In this document: positions 1 through 7,088 of the stretch, piece by piece
How the letters are laid out: every line of letters begins with the position of its first letter
Numbering within the stretch: the first letter of the stretch is position 1
Assembly (NCBI GenBank): GCA_009177215.1
Contig: WFLY01000308.1
Span: 16,137-23,224, forward strand
Length of the DNA stretch: 7,088 nt
DNA from: Bacillota bacterium
Lineage (GTDB): Bacteria; Bacillota; Clostridia; Lachnospirales; Lachnospiraceae
Direction of reading: 5' to 3'
Translations under genes and position numbers: made by a program
The notes under the pieces: model-generated
Told to the model about the DNA's origin: nothing
Seen by the model: only the letters and a program-made list of their open reading frames with translations
The model's database searches: none

Positions 1-1
1 A

Positions 2-1050
2 AGCTATGTGAGCGAGCACAGGGAAGAATATATCACTACCTATGGCAATATTACCGCTCAGTCCGCAGGAGGCATTTGCGCGCCCTGTTACCGTTGGAAA
101 ATCAGGGCGGCGATATGTTTTTCGGGGAGCCGGCGCTTGATATCATGGACTGGATTCGCACGGACTTGTCAGGCAAGGGTGTGGTGAATCTGTTAAACTG
201 CGTAAAGCTGGTACAAAATCCAACTCTCTACGCAAGCTTCCTTTTGTGGATGATGTCGGAATTGTTTGAGCGTCTTCCGGAGGCGGGCGATATGGATAAG
301 CCGAAGCTTGTATTTTTCTTTGATGAGGCACATATGTTGTTTGCAGGCGCCCCCAAGGTGTTGGTGCAGAAGATTGAGCAGGTTGTGAAGCTGATTCGTT
401 CCAAGGGTGTGGGCATTTATTTTGTGACCCAAAGCCCCGGCGATATTCCCGACAGTGTGCTGGCACAGCTTAGCAACCGCGTGCAGCATGCGCTGCGTGC
501 CTATACGCCTTCCGAACAGAAGGCTGTTCGGGCTGCGGCACAGTCTTTGCGCGTCAATCCTGCTTTTAAGGCGGAAGATGTGATTATGGAGCTGGGTGTA
601 GGGGAAGCATTGACTTCTTTTCTTGATGAAAACGGCGTACCCGCCATGGCGCAGCGCACGTCTATTATCTGTCCTCAGAGCCTTATGGCTCCGGCGGGTC
701 AGGCGGTGATAAGGAATCTTATGGAGCAGGACGGTATGTCAAAGTATGACCAGATGTTTGACCGTGAATCTGCCTATGAGATTTTGACCGGGCAGGCAGA
801 AAGAGAGCGGGAAGAAGAACAGCTAAGAAGCGAAAGAGAGCAGTTTGAAAAGGAAAAGGCCGTATTTGAGGCAAAGAGAGAAAAAGAGCAGATAGCGGCG
901 CAGAAGAAAAAAGAGAAGGAAGAAGAAGCTGAGCGAAAAAAGAAAGAGAAAGCAGCCGAGAGACGCAAAGCACAGATAGAGCGTCAATTGATCAATACGG
1001 GAGCGCAGGTGTTGAAGAGAGGACTACTGAAGACATTACTGGGTAAATAA
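2..1050 (+). CDS. DUF853 / HerA-like ATPase, C-terminal part, 5'-truncated by the window and frame-shifted near position 75
   Basis: This is the C-terminal part of a DUF853 (HerA-helicase C-terminal, YjgR-like) P-loop ATPase. The cellular role of the family is poorly defined. The stretch from 76 encodes a Walker B box LVFFFDEAH about 78-86 residues in, then the conserved [15 protein letters not shown] and [22 protein letters not shown] segments typical of the family. The Walker A end lies outside the window. Residues about 238-305 are a very charged E/K/R stretch, probably coiled coil, followed by a short tail ending LLGK. The family sequence upstream ([12 protein letters not shown]) is read in frame 2 (positions 2-76), while [12 protein letters not shown] and the rest are in frame 1 from 76. 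ATTTG at 74-78 probably lacks one T. A TTG at 76 is therefore not a believable start: no full domain begins there and the homology runs through it. The cause could be a mutation, an assembly error or, least likely, recoding. The family call is firm; whether the gene is intact is uncertain. Confidence 0.85.
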   Translation, partial: LCERAQGRIYHYLWQYYRSVRRRHLRALLPLENQGGDMFFGEPALDIMDWIRTDLSGKGVVNLLNCVKLVQNPTLYASFLLWMMSELFERLPEAGDMDKPKLVFFFDEAHMLFAGAPKVLVQKIEQVVKLIRSKGVGIYFVTQSPGDIPDSVLAQLSNRVQHALRAYTPSEQKAVRAAAQSLRVNPAFKAEDVIMELGVGEALTSFLDENGVPAMAQRTSIICPQSLMAPAGQAVIRNLMEQDGMSKYDQMFDRESAYEILTGQAEREREEEQLRSEREQFEKEKAVFEAKREKEQIAAQKKKEKEEEAERKKKEKAAERRKAQIERQLINTGAQVLKRGLLKTLLGK

Positions 1051-1064
1051 ATATTTAAATTAAG

Positions 1065-1173
1065 GCAGGCATACAATATAGGACGAGGAATCTATATTAT
1101 ATGCCTGCACATATTATATGCCTGCACATATTATATGCCTGCACATATTATATGCCTGCATTTTGCGGTTTTT
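1065..1173 (+). terminator. Probable rho-independent terminator of the DUF853 gene, with a multiplied 3' arm
   Basis: The left arm at 1065-1080 (GCAGGCATACAATATA) can pair with 1093-1108 over 16 positions with one C/A mismatch, leaving a 12-base loop. Pairing with the last repeat copy (1145-1159) instead puts the stem directly before T runs at 1161-1164 and 1169-1173, as a terminator needs. It starts 15 bases after the DUF853 stop codon and lies before the secA promoter, so it should insulate secA. The stem is seen in the sequence; terminator function is inferred. Confidence 0.6.
1094..1160 (+). repeat. 17-bp tandem repeat, 3.9 copies
   Basis: The unit ATATTATATGCCTGCAC occurs at 1094-1110, 1111-1127, 1128-1144 and 1145-1160; the last copy lacks only the final C. 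All copies are otherwise identical. There are no spacers. The unit corresponds to the 3' arm of the hairpin whose 5' arm is at 1065-1080, which occurs once. The identity of the copies suggests recent slippage or expansion. Confidence 0.95.
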
Positions 1174-1270
1174 GCGACTTATCCGGAAAAGCTTTTGGAG
1201 ATTTGTGTATTTACGCCTTTAATTTTACAGAAACTTCACAATTTGTTAATACCTTGGAATCAGCTTTTAG

Positions 1271-1299
1271 TTGAATCTATGTTGTAAATCTGTTACAAT
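1271..1299 (+). promoter_or_regulatory. Predicted sigma-A type promoter for secA-prfB
   Basis: The -35 box TTGAAT is at 1271-1276 and the -10 box TACAAT at 1294-1299, separated by exactly 17 bases. A TG at 1291-1292 gives an extended -10 element. Transcription would start near 1306, giving a leader of about 55 bases before the secA ATG. It lies downstream of the terminator-like repeat region and is the best promoter match in the intergenic region. It is predicted from consensus only. Confidence 0.6.
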
Positions 1300-1323
1300 A
1301 GGTTTTAGATTATGTAAAATCAA

Positions 1324-1341
1324 GTACACATTATCGTGTAC
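1324..1341 (+). promoter_or_regulatory. Perfect dyad GTACAC-N6-GTGTAC in the secA leader
   Basis: GTACAC at 1324-1329 and GTGTAC at 1336-1341 are perfect inverted repeats around a six-base loop. In RNA this is a 6-bp hairpin ending eight bases before the AAGGAA ribosome binding site (1350-1355). In DNA it could be an operator about 20-35 bases downstream of the predicted transcription start. No T run follows it, so it is not a terminator. The symmetry is seen directly; a regulatory role is a guess. Confidence 0.35.
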
Positions 1342-1360
1342 GGATGGGTAAGGAAATGAT

Positions 1361-3928
1361 ATGAAAGTAATAGACAAAATATTTGGTACACACAGTACAA
1401 GAGAATTAAAGCGTATTGAGTCTTTAATAGACAAAATAGAGGAATTGCGCCCCTCAATGCAGGCGCTTACCGATGAGCAGCTAAGGGATAAGACGGAGGA
1501 GTATAAGAAGCGTCTGGTAGAGGGAGAGACCTTGGATGACCTTTTGCCGGAAGCGTTTGCAACGGTGAGAGAGGCGGCAAAGAGAGTGCTCAATATGGAG
1601 CATTATCGGGTACAGCTGATTGGCGGTGTTATTTTGCATCAGGGTCGTATAGCCGAGATGCGTACCGGTGAAGGTAAAACGCTGGTATCGACTTTACCTG
1701 CTTACTTGAACGCGCTGGAGGGAAAAGGTGTACATGTTGTAACGGTCAACGATTATTTGGCGAAGCGTGACGCCGAGTGGATGGGGCAGATACATGAATT
1801 TTTAGGTCTTAAGGTGGGCGTGGTTTTAAACAGTATGACACCCGAGGAGAGACAGGCAGCATATGCCTGCGATATCACCTATGTAACCAACAATGAATTG
1901 GGCTTTGACTATTTGCGTGATAATATGGTCATTTATAAGGAGCAGCTTGTGCTCCGGGATTTGAATTACTGTATTATTGACGAGGTGGACTCCGTTTTGA
2001 TTGACGAAGCGAGAACTCCCTTGATTATTTCCGGACAGAGCGGCAAATCCACGGCGCTCTACGAGATGTGCGATTTGCTGGCGCGTCAGATGAAGCGCGG
2101 TGAGGACATGCAGGAATTGACTAAGATGGACGCTATCATGGGCGTGGTACAGGAGGAGACCGGTGACTTTATCGTCAACGAGAAGGACAAGGTTATTAAC
2201 CTGACAGAGGCCGGTGTGGAGAAGGTGGAGCGTTTCTTCCACATTGAGAATTTTGCGGATCCTGAAAATCTTGAGATTCAGCACAATATTATTCTGGCGC
2301 TCCGTGCCCATAATTTAATGTTCAGAGATCAGGATTATGTGGTAAAGGACGATCAGGTTTTAATCGTAGACGAGTTTACCGGACGTATCATGCCGGGCCG
2401 CCGTTATTCCGACGGTCTTCATCAGGCGATTGAGGCGAAGGAGCATGTAAAGGTAAAGCGTGAGAGCAAGACCCTTGCCACCATTACCTTCCAGAATTTC
2501 TTTAATTTATTTAAGAAGAAGTGCGGTATGACGGGTACTGCCCTCACTGAGGAGAACGAGTTTCGAGAGATTTACGGTATGGACGTAGTGGAAATACCCA
2601 CTAACAAGCCCGTTATCCGTAAGGATCTGCAGGATGCGGTGTATAAGACTAAGGCAGAGAAGCTAAACGCCATCGTGGAAGCGGTGGAGGAGGCTCATGC
2701 CAAGGGGCAGCCGGTACTGGTAGGTACCATCACCATTGAGGCAAGTGAGGAAATCAGCCGTCTTTTAACGAAGAGAGGCATTCAGCATAAAGTATTGAAT
2801 GCAAAGTTTCATGAGCTGGAGGCGGAAATCGTAGCCGATGCCGGAGTACACGGCGCAGTTACCATAGCCACCAATATGGCGGGCCGTGGTACGGATATTA
2901 AGCTGGACGAGGAGGCGAAAGCCGCAGGCGGTTTAAAGATTATCGGTACGGAGCGTCACGAGTCCAGACGTATTGACAATCAGCTGCGCGGACGTTCCGG
3001 ACGTCAGGGAGATCCGGGTGAGTCCAAGTTTTATATTTCCCTGCAGGATGATTTGATGAGATTGTTCGGTTCCGAGCGTCTAATCAGTATGTTTAATACC
3101 TTGGGTATTCCCGAAGGACAGGAGATTGAGCATAAGGCGTTAACCAATGCCATTGAATCCGCACAGAAAAAGATTGAGAATAATAACTTCGGCATTCGTA
3201 AGAATTTGCTGGAGTATGACCGTGTCATGAGCGAGCAGAGGGAGATTATTTATGATGAGCGTCGCCGTGTGTTGAATGGGGAAAGCATGAGAGATGTGAT
3301 TTACAAGATGATTACAGATATTACGGAGAATTGTGTGGATATCAGTATCAATGATGACGCAGAGGTTGAGGAGTGGGATTTCAATGAGTTGAATACCCTG
3401 TTGATTCCCACCATTCCCTTACAGCCTGTCAGTGCAAAAAGAGTACAGAAGCCCAAGAAGAACAGCTTGAAGCAGCAGCTTAAGGAAGAGGCGGTAAAGC
3501 TTTATGAGAGCAAAGAAGCGGAATTCCCGGATACCGAGGCAATCAGAGAGCTGGAGCGCGTAATTTTGCTTAAGGTGATTGACCGCAAGTGGATGGATCA
3601 TATTGATGATATGGAGCAGCTTCGTCAAGGAATCGGCTTACAAGCGTACGGACAGAGAGACCCGCTGGTAGAATACAAGATGAACGGATATGAAATGTTT
3701 GACGAGATGACTCAGAATATCCGAGAGGAGACAGTGAGATTACTGTTCCACGTTAAGATTGAACAGAAGGTAGAGCGCGAACAACAGGCGCAGATTACCG
3801 GTACCAATAAGGACGATTCCGCTGTAAAGGGTCCGGTGAAGCGAAGTAATGCCAAGGTATATCCCAATGATCCCTGCCCCTGCGGAAGCGGTAAGAAGTA
3901 CAAGCAGTGCTGTGGGCGGAAAGCATAG
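1361..3928 (+). CDS. secA: Protein translocase ATPase subunit SecA
   Basis: SecA is the motor ATPase that drives unfolded preproteins through the SecYEG channel at the cytoplasmic membrane. The product has 855 residues, normal for the family (about 840-900). Visible in order: Walker A MRTGEGKT (100-107), IIDEVD Walker B (205-210), the [12 protein letters not shown] segment (214-225) leading into the preprotein cross-linking domain, [10 protein letters not shown] (333-342), CGMTGTA (388-394), second nucleotide-binding fold with NMAGRGTDI (505-513) and GRSGRQGD (544-551), the scaffold and two-helix-finger region around [26 protein letters not shown] (739-764), and a C-terminal SEC-C zinc motif with C839, C841, C850 and C851. 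The ATG at 1361 is preceded by AAGGAA at 1350-1355, five bases away, and the MKVIDKIFG start is typical. The usual TxSIE motif reads TITIE (456-460), a mild substitution. The gene is followed after 50 bases by prfB, the same order as in Bacillus, and the two probably form an operon. Confidence 0.98.
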   Translation: MKVIDKIFGTHSTRELKRIESLIDKIEELRPSMQALTDEQLRDKTEEYKKRLVEGETLDDLLPEAFATVREAAKRVLNMEHYRVQLIGGVILHQGRIAEMRTGEGKTLVSTLPAYLNALEGKGVHVVTVNDYLAKRDAEWMGQIHEFLGLKVGVVLNSMTPEERQAAYACDITYVTNNELGFDYLRDNMVIYKEQLVLRDLNYCIIDEVDSVLIDEARTPLIISGQSGKSTALYEMCDLLARQMKRGEDMQELTKMDAIMGVVQEETGDFIVNEKDKVINLTEAGVEKVERFFHIENFADPENLEIQHNIILALRAHNLMFRDQDYVVKDDQVLIVDEFTGRIMPGRRYSDGLHQAIEAKEHVKVKRESKTLATITFQNFFNLFKKKCGMTGTALTEENEFREIYGMDVVEIPTNKPVIRKDLQDAVYKTKAEKLNAIVEAVEEAHAKGQPVLVGTITIEASEEISRLLTKRGIQHKVLNAKFHELEAEIVADAGVHGAVTIATNMAGRGTDIKLDEEAKAAGGLKIIGTERHESRRIDNQLRGRSGRQGDPGESKFYISLQDDLMRLFGSERLISMFNTLGIPEGQEIEHKALTNAIESAQKKIENNNFGIRKNLLEYDRVMSEQREIIYDERRRVLNGESMRDVIYKMITDITENCVDISINDDAEVEEWDFNELNTLLIPTIPLQPVSAKRVQKPKKNSLKQQLKEEAVKLYESKEAEFPDTEAIRELERVILLKVIDRKWMDHIDDMEQLRQGIGLQAYGQRDPLVEYKMNGYEMFDEMTQNIREETVRLLFHVKIEQKVEREQQAQITGTNKDDSAVKGPVKRSNAKVYPNDPCPCGSGKKYKQCCGRKA

Positions 3929-3978
3929 TAGGTATGGCCAAACGGCGAAGAAAATATTTTGAAAGAGGGTGACGTTAA

Positions 3979-5095
3979 GTGGTAGAATTAGACCAGATGA
4001 AGACGGAAATTTTGTCTTATGAAACTCCATTAGCGGAAGTGAGGGATTCACTTTGACTTAGCTAACAAGTCGAAGCGTATAGAAGAATTGGAGATGGAGA
4101 TGGAGGCACCCGGCTTTTGGGATGACCCCGACCGCTCCAATCAGAAGATGAAGGAGCTTAAAAATCTTAAGGATACGGTAGGAGAATGCGATAAGCTTTC
4201 CATGCAGTATGAGGACATTCTCACACTGATAGAGATGGGCTACGAGGAAAACGATGCGTCCATGATTCCCGAGATTCGCGGAGAACTGGATGAATTTATC
4301 GGAGAATTTGAGGAGCTGCGTATCAGTACGCTGCTATCCGGTGAGTATGATAAGAATAATGCTATTTTGAAGCTGAATGCCGGTGCAGGCGGTACCGAGA
4401 GCTGTGACTGGTGTGGTATGCTCTATCGTATGTATACCCGTTGGGCTGAGCGCAAGGGTTTTTCGGTTGAGGTCTTGGATTATCTGGACGGTGACGAGGC
4501 GGGGATTAAGTCGGTGACTTTTCAGGTCAATGGTGTCAATGCCTATGGCTATTTGAAGTCCGAGAAGGGTGTGCACAGATTGGTGCGTATTTCGCCCTTT
4601 AACGCTCAGGGAAAGCGCCAGACCTCCTTTGTGTCCCTCGACGTTATGCCGGATATTGATGAAGATTTGGATGTGGAAATTGATGAGAAGGATTTGCGTA
4701 TTGATACCTACCGAAGCAGTGGGGCGGGTGGTCAGCATATCAATAAGACTTCCTCGGCAATCCGTATTACCCACATCCCTACGGGAACGGTAGTACAATG
4801 TCAGAATGAGAGAAGCCAGTTTCAGAATAAGGATAAGGCTATGCAGATGCTGAAAGCAAAGCTGTATTTGTTAAAGCAGGAGGCGAATGTAGAGAAGCTT
4901 TCCGATATTCGTGGCGAAGTGAAGGAAATCGGATGGGGTAATCAGATACGTTCCTATGTTCTGCAGCCTTATACCATGGTAAAGGATCACAGAACGGAAG
5001 TGGAAACCGGTAATGTGGACGCGGTTTTGGATGGATCCTTGGATACGTTTATTAACGGCTATTTGAAGTGGATTAGTGTAGCCCACAAGGCTTAG
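3979..5095 (+). CDS. prfB: Peptide chain release factor 2 (RF2), expressed through a programmed +1 frameshift
   Basis: RF2 releases the finished peptide at UGA and UAA codons in the ribosomal A site. The reading is 3979-4053 (25 codons, MVELDQMKTEILSYETPLAEVRDSL), then +1 past T4054 and on from 4055 (DLANKSKRIEELE...), giving 371 residues, close to the usual 365. The GTG start at 3979 is chosen because an in-frame TAA lies immediately before it, GAGGGT at 3965-3970 is a ribosome binding site eight bases away, and the MVELDQ start is family-like. The stop-recognition tripeptide SPF falls at 205-207 and the catalytic GGQ at 250-252 in the full-length numbering, the same positions as in E. coli RF2. 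SPF, rather than the PxT type of RF1, identifies RF2. An annotation starting at the ATG at 4088 would lose the first 36 residues. The gene lies 50 bases after secA with no terminator or promoter seen between them. Its 3' end overlaps the convergent DUF975 gene by 23 bases. Confidence 0.97.
4042..4057 (+). promoter_or_regulatory. Programmed +1 ribosomal frameshift site of prfB
   Basis: The slippery CTT (4051-4053) is followed by an in-frame TGA (4054-4056) and a C, giving the canonical CUU UGA C. A purine-rich internal Shine-Dalgarno-like AGGGA (4042-4046; GAGGGA from 4041) sits upstream, with the AGG codon in the same register as in E. coli (AGG NNN NNN CTT TGA). When RF2 is scarce, termination at UGA is slow and the ribosome slips +1 to GAC, so RF2 tunes its own synthesis. 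The motif is seen in the sequence; the mechanism is established for prfB. Confidence 0.95.
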
Positions 5096-5855
5096 AATCG
5101 GTATGGGCTTTCATAAGGTCCAAAAAGAAAAGCGTGTAAGCCATGTTCATGTAAGGAGACAGCCACAGCAGACCGATACCAAAGCTTGCGATGCTTAAAA
5201 GCATAAGAGGCAGAAAGCTTAGCTGTAAACAAAACAGCCTGCATTTTTGACCTTTCATAAGCCGGAAGCTCAGTTTGATAATTTTCCCGGCACTGTGCTG
5301 AGGGAAATCCAACATTAAAAAGTAACACTGTGACAATCCCAAAGACAGAGGGATATAAATAACAAGACCAATTACAAAAGCAATCAGAAGCTTGGATATC
5401 AATGGAGTGTCCAAGCTTCTGTTTTTTATGAAAAGTTCCATCATAATCTCTCTGGGCAAGAAACAAATTTTGTTTACCAGAACCAAAGCTCCGGAAATGA
5501 GAAAGGATCTGCCGAAATCCTGTTGGAAGCCGTAAAACAGATTGGCGGCGGAAAAAGGCTGCCCGCAGGCGGCATTCAAAAAAAAGTAAAAAATCCCTAC
5601 GTTAAAAATATTAAGAAGGATGGAAGACAACAGAGATATCAGCTGGGATATTGCGGTTGCCAACATACTGTCCGTAGACTGGGAAAATGCCTGAAGCAGT
5701 GCGGCAAACTGCATATCAAACGAGAGGATAATGCTTAAAAGAAACATTGTCAACATGCCTTTCAGTAAAAACATTAATATGGCAGAGCCGTATTTCCTTG
5801 TAAGCAAGTCCTTTGCCGTATTTTTTAATTCTGCTCTTGATTGAAACTGCTTCAT
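5073..5855 (-). CDS. DUF975 family integral membrane protein
   Basis: This is a multi-pass membrane protein of the DUF975 family, whose function is unknown. The 260-residue product has hydrophobic segments at about 24-46, 67-94, 115-133, 152-180 and 206-247. The family-like C-terminal block is the segment around SFRLMKGQKCRLFCLQLSF (about 196-214) followed by GIGLLWLSPYMNMAY. The N-terminus has the usual short AELKNTAKDLL helix before the first membrane segment. I chose the ATG at 5855 because GGAGA (complement of 5861-5865) lies five bases upstream and the family N-terminus begins there; the frame stays open to 5960 but the added 35 residues do not resemble the family. The last seven codons (SKPCGLH) and stop lie on the complement of the prfB 3' end. 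The gene follows the SprA-related gene on the same strand after 125 bases, so co-transcription is possible. No pathway can be assigned. Confidence 0.8.
   Translation of the reverse strand: MKQFQSRAELKNTAKDLLTRKYGSAILMFLLKGMLTMFLLSIILSFDMQFAALLQAFSQSTDSMLATAISQLISLLSSILLNIFNVGIFYFFLNAACGQPFSAANLFYGFQQDFGRSFLISGALVLVNKICFLPREIMMELFIKNRSLDTPLISKLLIAFVIGLVIYIPLSLGLSQCYFLMLDFPQHSAGKIIKLSFRLMKGQKCRLFCLQLSFLPLMLLSIASFGIGLLWLSPYMNMAYTLFFLDLMKAHTDSKPCGLH
5080..5109. other. Small inverted repeat at the prfB / DUF975 tail-to-tail junction
   Basis: AGCCCA at 5080-5085 pairs with TGGGCT at 5104-5109 across an 18-base loop that contains the prfB stop codon. It could act as a weak transcription barrier for both converging genes, which otherwise have no terminator room. 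There is no T run on either side, so a standard rho-independent terminator is not supported. Confidence 0.25.
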
Positions 5856-5871
5856 GTCAATCTCCATTCCG

Positions 5872-5888
5872 CTGTATTTTTTGTACAG
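5872..5888 (-). promoter_or_regulatory. Short dyad CTGTA-N7-TACAG upstream of the DUF975 gene
   Basis: CTGTA at 5872-5876 and TACAG at 5884-5888 are inverted repeats around a seven-base A/T-rich centre, just upstream of the DUF975 ribosome binding site. They could form a weak hairpin or an operator. Five-base arms often occur by chance, so this is noted at low confidence. Confidence 0.2.
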
Positions 5889-5980
5889 GAACGCAAGCCG
5901 GGTTTCGGACTTGGCTCTGCGATTTAGATTTGAGCCGCTTGTATGGCATAAATCTTTCACATTTTCCGGGTTACCGAGGA

Positions 5981-6541
5981 TTAAACGGTATAGTCAGCGT
6001 TGCGGCCGCCGTATTTATTATGGTCGGTGGCTTTTAAATCCTGCTGATAGGGATTTTCTTCGTTGTAGTATTTAATCTGTGTGCGAGTGGTACCGCCGGA
6101 TACATAGGAGCGTCCGCATTCCGGACAAATAGAGGTTTTTAAGGTAACGCTTGCGGAGAGCACCTTGCCGTTTTTAGTGGAAGCCTTGGCATAAGCGTTA
6201 CGCACATGTTCTTGTTCATGGGCGCGTACTGCGGCACCTGCGCTTTCGGGAGAAATATGGGCGGCGCTTTTAAAGGAAACCATCTCGTCGGAGCCGTCCT
6301 GATATTTCCGATTTTTACAAGTCTGGCATTCCTCGGGAGATTTTTTTGTATCGTCCTCATTGAGACCAATGCGGGATTGTTCTTTGTCATCCGCGCCACC
6401 GGTTCTGCCTATGCCGTTGTGGGGCGAGGTATCCCTTGTCGTGCCTTGGACTGCCGTGTCTTGACCGTTAGGTTGGGTGTAGGCAGCATTGTAAGTGCCC
6501 TGTGCGGGAGTTTGTAAGGGTTGAAAACCAAAATTCATCAT
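5981..6541 (-). CDS. SprA-related putative zinc metallopeptidase-like protein
   Basis: The 186-residue product resembles small SprA-related (PF12118-type) proteins common in Clostridia. Residues 1-65 are rich in Q, T, G, N and P and look disordered. The conserved core begins with CQTCKNRKYQDGSDE (72-86), continues with HISPESAGAAVRAHEQEHV containing HEQEH (108-112), a match to the HExxH zinc-peptidase motif, and then SICPECGRSYVSGGTTRT with a second CxxC (139-142). The two CxxC pairs could hold a structural zinc or a disulfide. No signal peptide or membrane segment is seen, so it is probably cytosolic or leaves by another route. AAGGAGA (complement of 6550-6556) lies eight bases before the first of two consecutive ATGs (6541 and 6538); either could be the start. 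The family match is from memory of its motifs, and enzyme activity is an inference. The upstream minus-strand gene ends 171 bases away. Confidence 0.7.
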   Translation of the reverse strand: MMNFGFQPLQTPAQGTYNAAYTQPNGQDTAVQGTTRDTSPHNGIGRTGGADDKEQSRIGLNEDDTKKSPEECQTCKNRKYQDGSDEMVSFKSAAHISPESAGAAVRAHEQEHVRNAYAKASTKNGKVLSASVTLKTSICPECGRSYVSGGTTRTQIKYYNEENPYQQDLKATDHNKYGGRNADYTV

Positions 6542-6712
6542 AAGAAATGTCTCCTTTCTAAAATATATCTAGTGTCCTGTCTTACGGACTATGCTTATTA
6601 ATTAAGCTGTAATTCCTGATATTTGTGTTTAACAATGTGCGTTTGCTTATCTGCGCTTATTGATCTAAGGTTATTTACTGAAAGCTTATCTATATGGCTG
6701 AATGGTCTTTGT
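6542..6712. other. Intergenic region upstream of the SprA-related gene, with a recurring GCTTAT motif
   Basis: This A/T-rich 171-base gap must hold any private promoter of the SprA-related gene. I found no convincing -35/-10 pair on the minus strand. GCTTAT occurs on the plus strand at 6593, 6645, 6655 and 6684, and the copies at 6645 and 6684 extend to GCTTATCT. No terminator hairpin is visible after the DUF4190-like gene, so read-through from it is possible. Confidence 0.3.
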
Positions 6713-7088
6713 TTATTCACCCATAGGGTATTCGCCCAACAGTTCGTCAAGGCTGACTCCTAAAACGGATTCGTAGTAGGCATTGAGTTCTTGGCGGTAT
6801 TCAGGATTATTGAGTAAAGGTATTATAGATACTGCCGTATATGTATACAGCGCTATACCGAAAATCATCCCGATACAGGAAAGACACAGTCCGGTGAGGC
6901 TTAAGGAGGGCAGCTTCTTTCCCTTGCGGTAGGTCAGAATTGCAAACAGAATACCCAAGGAACCCAGAGGAATGGGTAAAAATCCGGTGCACAGGGTAAT
7001 CAGGGACAGAATACCGAAGACAAGAGAAGCAATGGAAAAGCCGCCTGACTCTGTGGGAGCCTGCCCGTCGTTATTGTTTGCATTTTGA
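6713..7088 (-). CDS. DUF4190-like small membrane protein, 5' end outside the window
   Basis: The frame is open from the right edge to a TAA at 6713-6715, giving 124 visible residues with no believable start inside. It begins with a polar, N/Q/G-rich stretch (QNANNNDGQAPTESGG), then FSIASLVFGILSLITL and a glycine-rich hydrophobic block up to about residue 51, a basic YRKGKK loop, a second hydrophobic segment at about 62-88, and an acidic C-terminal tail (NPEYRQELNAYYESVLGVSLDELLGEYPMGE). This arrangement fits DUF4190-type membrane proteins of Firmicutes, whose function is unknown. A TTG at 6958 opens a shorter frame but would cut the first membrane segment, so it is not the start. The hydrophilic tail probably lies outside the membrane. 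Being partial and short, the family call is moderate. Confidence 0.6.
   Translation of the reverse strand, partial: QNANNNDGQAPTESGGFSIASLVFGILSLITLCTGFLPIPLGSLGILFAILTYRKGKKLPSLSLTGLCLSCIGMIFGIALYTYTAVSIIPLLNNPEYRQELNAYYESVLGVSLDELLGEYPMGE

Noticed and set aside
1094..1160. CRISPR array
   Set aside because: The 17-bp units are directly adjacent with no spacers, too short for CRISPR repeats, and match a hairpin arm. No cas genes are present.
1101..1274. 57-codon open frame starting in the repeat (MPAHIICLHILYACTYYMPAF...)
   Set aside because: It has no ribosome binding site, is made largely of repeat sequence in rotating frames, and ends inside the predicted secA -35 box. It is probably chance.
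1826..2311. 161-codon minus-strand open frame inside secA
   Set aside because: It is antisense to a strongly conserved SecA region and has no recognisable domain or ribosome binding site; it is a shadow of secA codon use.
4334..4798. 154-codon minus-strand open frame inside prfB
   Set aside because: It lies opposite the conserved RF2 core including SPF and GGQ and has no independent support.
4088..5095. prfB starting at the ATG at 4088 without a frameshift
   Set aside because: This would lose the conserved N-terminal helix encoded by the leader and the first 11 codons after the shift. The canonical CTT TGA C and in-frame leader explain the sequence better.
5856..5960. N-terminal extension of the DUF975 protein
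   Set aside because: The frame is open, but the added residues do not look like the family and the ribosome binding site fits the ATG at 5855.
6206..6517. 103-codon plus-strand open frame with hydrophobic stretches opposite the SprA-related gene
   Set aside because: The minus-strand frame carries conserved HEQEH and CxxC motifs and a strong ribosome binding site; the plus-strand frame has neither.

Overview
The window looks like a chromosomal segment from a Clostridia-type Firmicute, most likely Lachnospiraceae-like. The grounds are a secA-prfB pair, a DUF975 membrane protein, a DUF4190-type small membrane protein, an SprA-related protein with HEQEH and two CxxC pairs, strong AGGAG-type ribosome binding sites and moderate G+C. 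The taxonomic call is an inference from gene content and protein style; no search was run.

Layout. Positions 2-1050 (+) hold the C-terminal part of a DUF853/HerA-like ATPase whose 5' end lies outside the window. Its reading frame is broken near position 75 by what looks like one missing T. Positions 1051-1360 are intergenic: a terminator-like hairpin whose 3' arm is repeated almost four times as a 17-bp tandem repeat, then a good sigma-A type promoter, a GTACAC/GTGTAC dyad in the leader and the secA ribosome binding site. secA (1361-3928, +) is complete and ends in a SEC-C zinc motif. Fifty bases later comes prfB (3979-5095, +), which encodes peptide chain release factor 2. It must be read through a classic +1 programmed frameshift at CTT TGA C (4051-4057), so the 4088-5095 open frame alone is not the full protein.

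The rest of the window is on the minus strand. A DUF975 membrane protein (5855 to 5073) meets prfB tail to tail with a 23-bp overlap. Upstream of it are an SprA-related putative zinc metallopeptidase (6541 to 5981) and, running off the right edge, a DUF4190-like membrane protein (to 6713).

Function. secA and prfB are probably co-transcribed housekeeping genes for protein export and translation termination. RF2 recognises the UGA stop inside its own mRNA, so the frameshift site works as a feedback sensor of RF2 level. The minus-strand genes are poorly characterised accessory or envelope-associated genes and show no obvious pathway link to secA-prfB. No convincing undescribed multi-gene system is visible. 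The most unusual items are the expanded terminator arm, the frame break in the DUF853 gene and the small HEQEH/CxxC protein.
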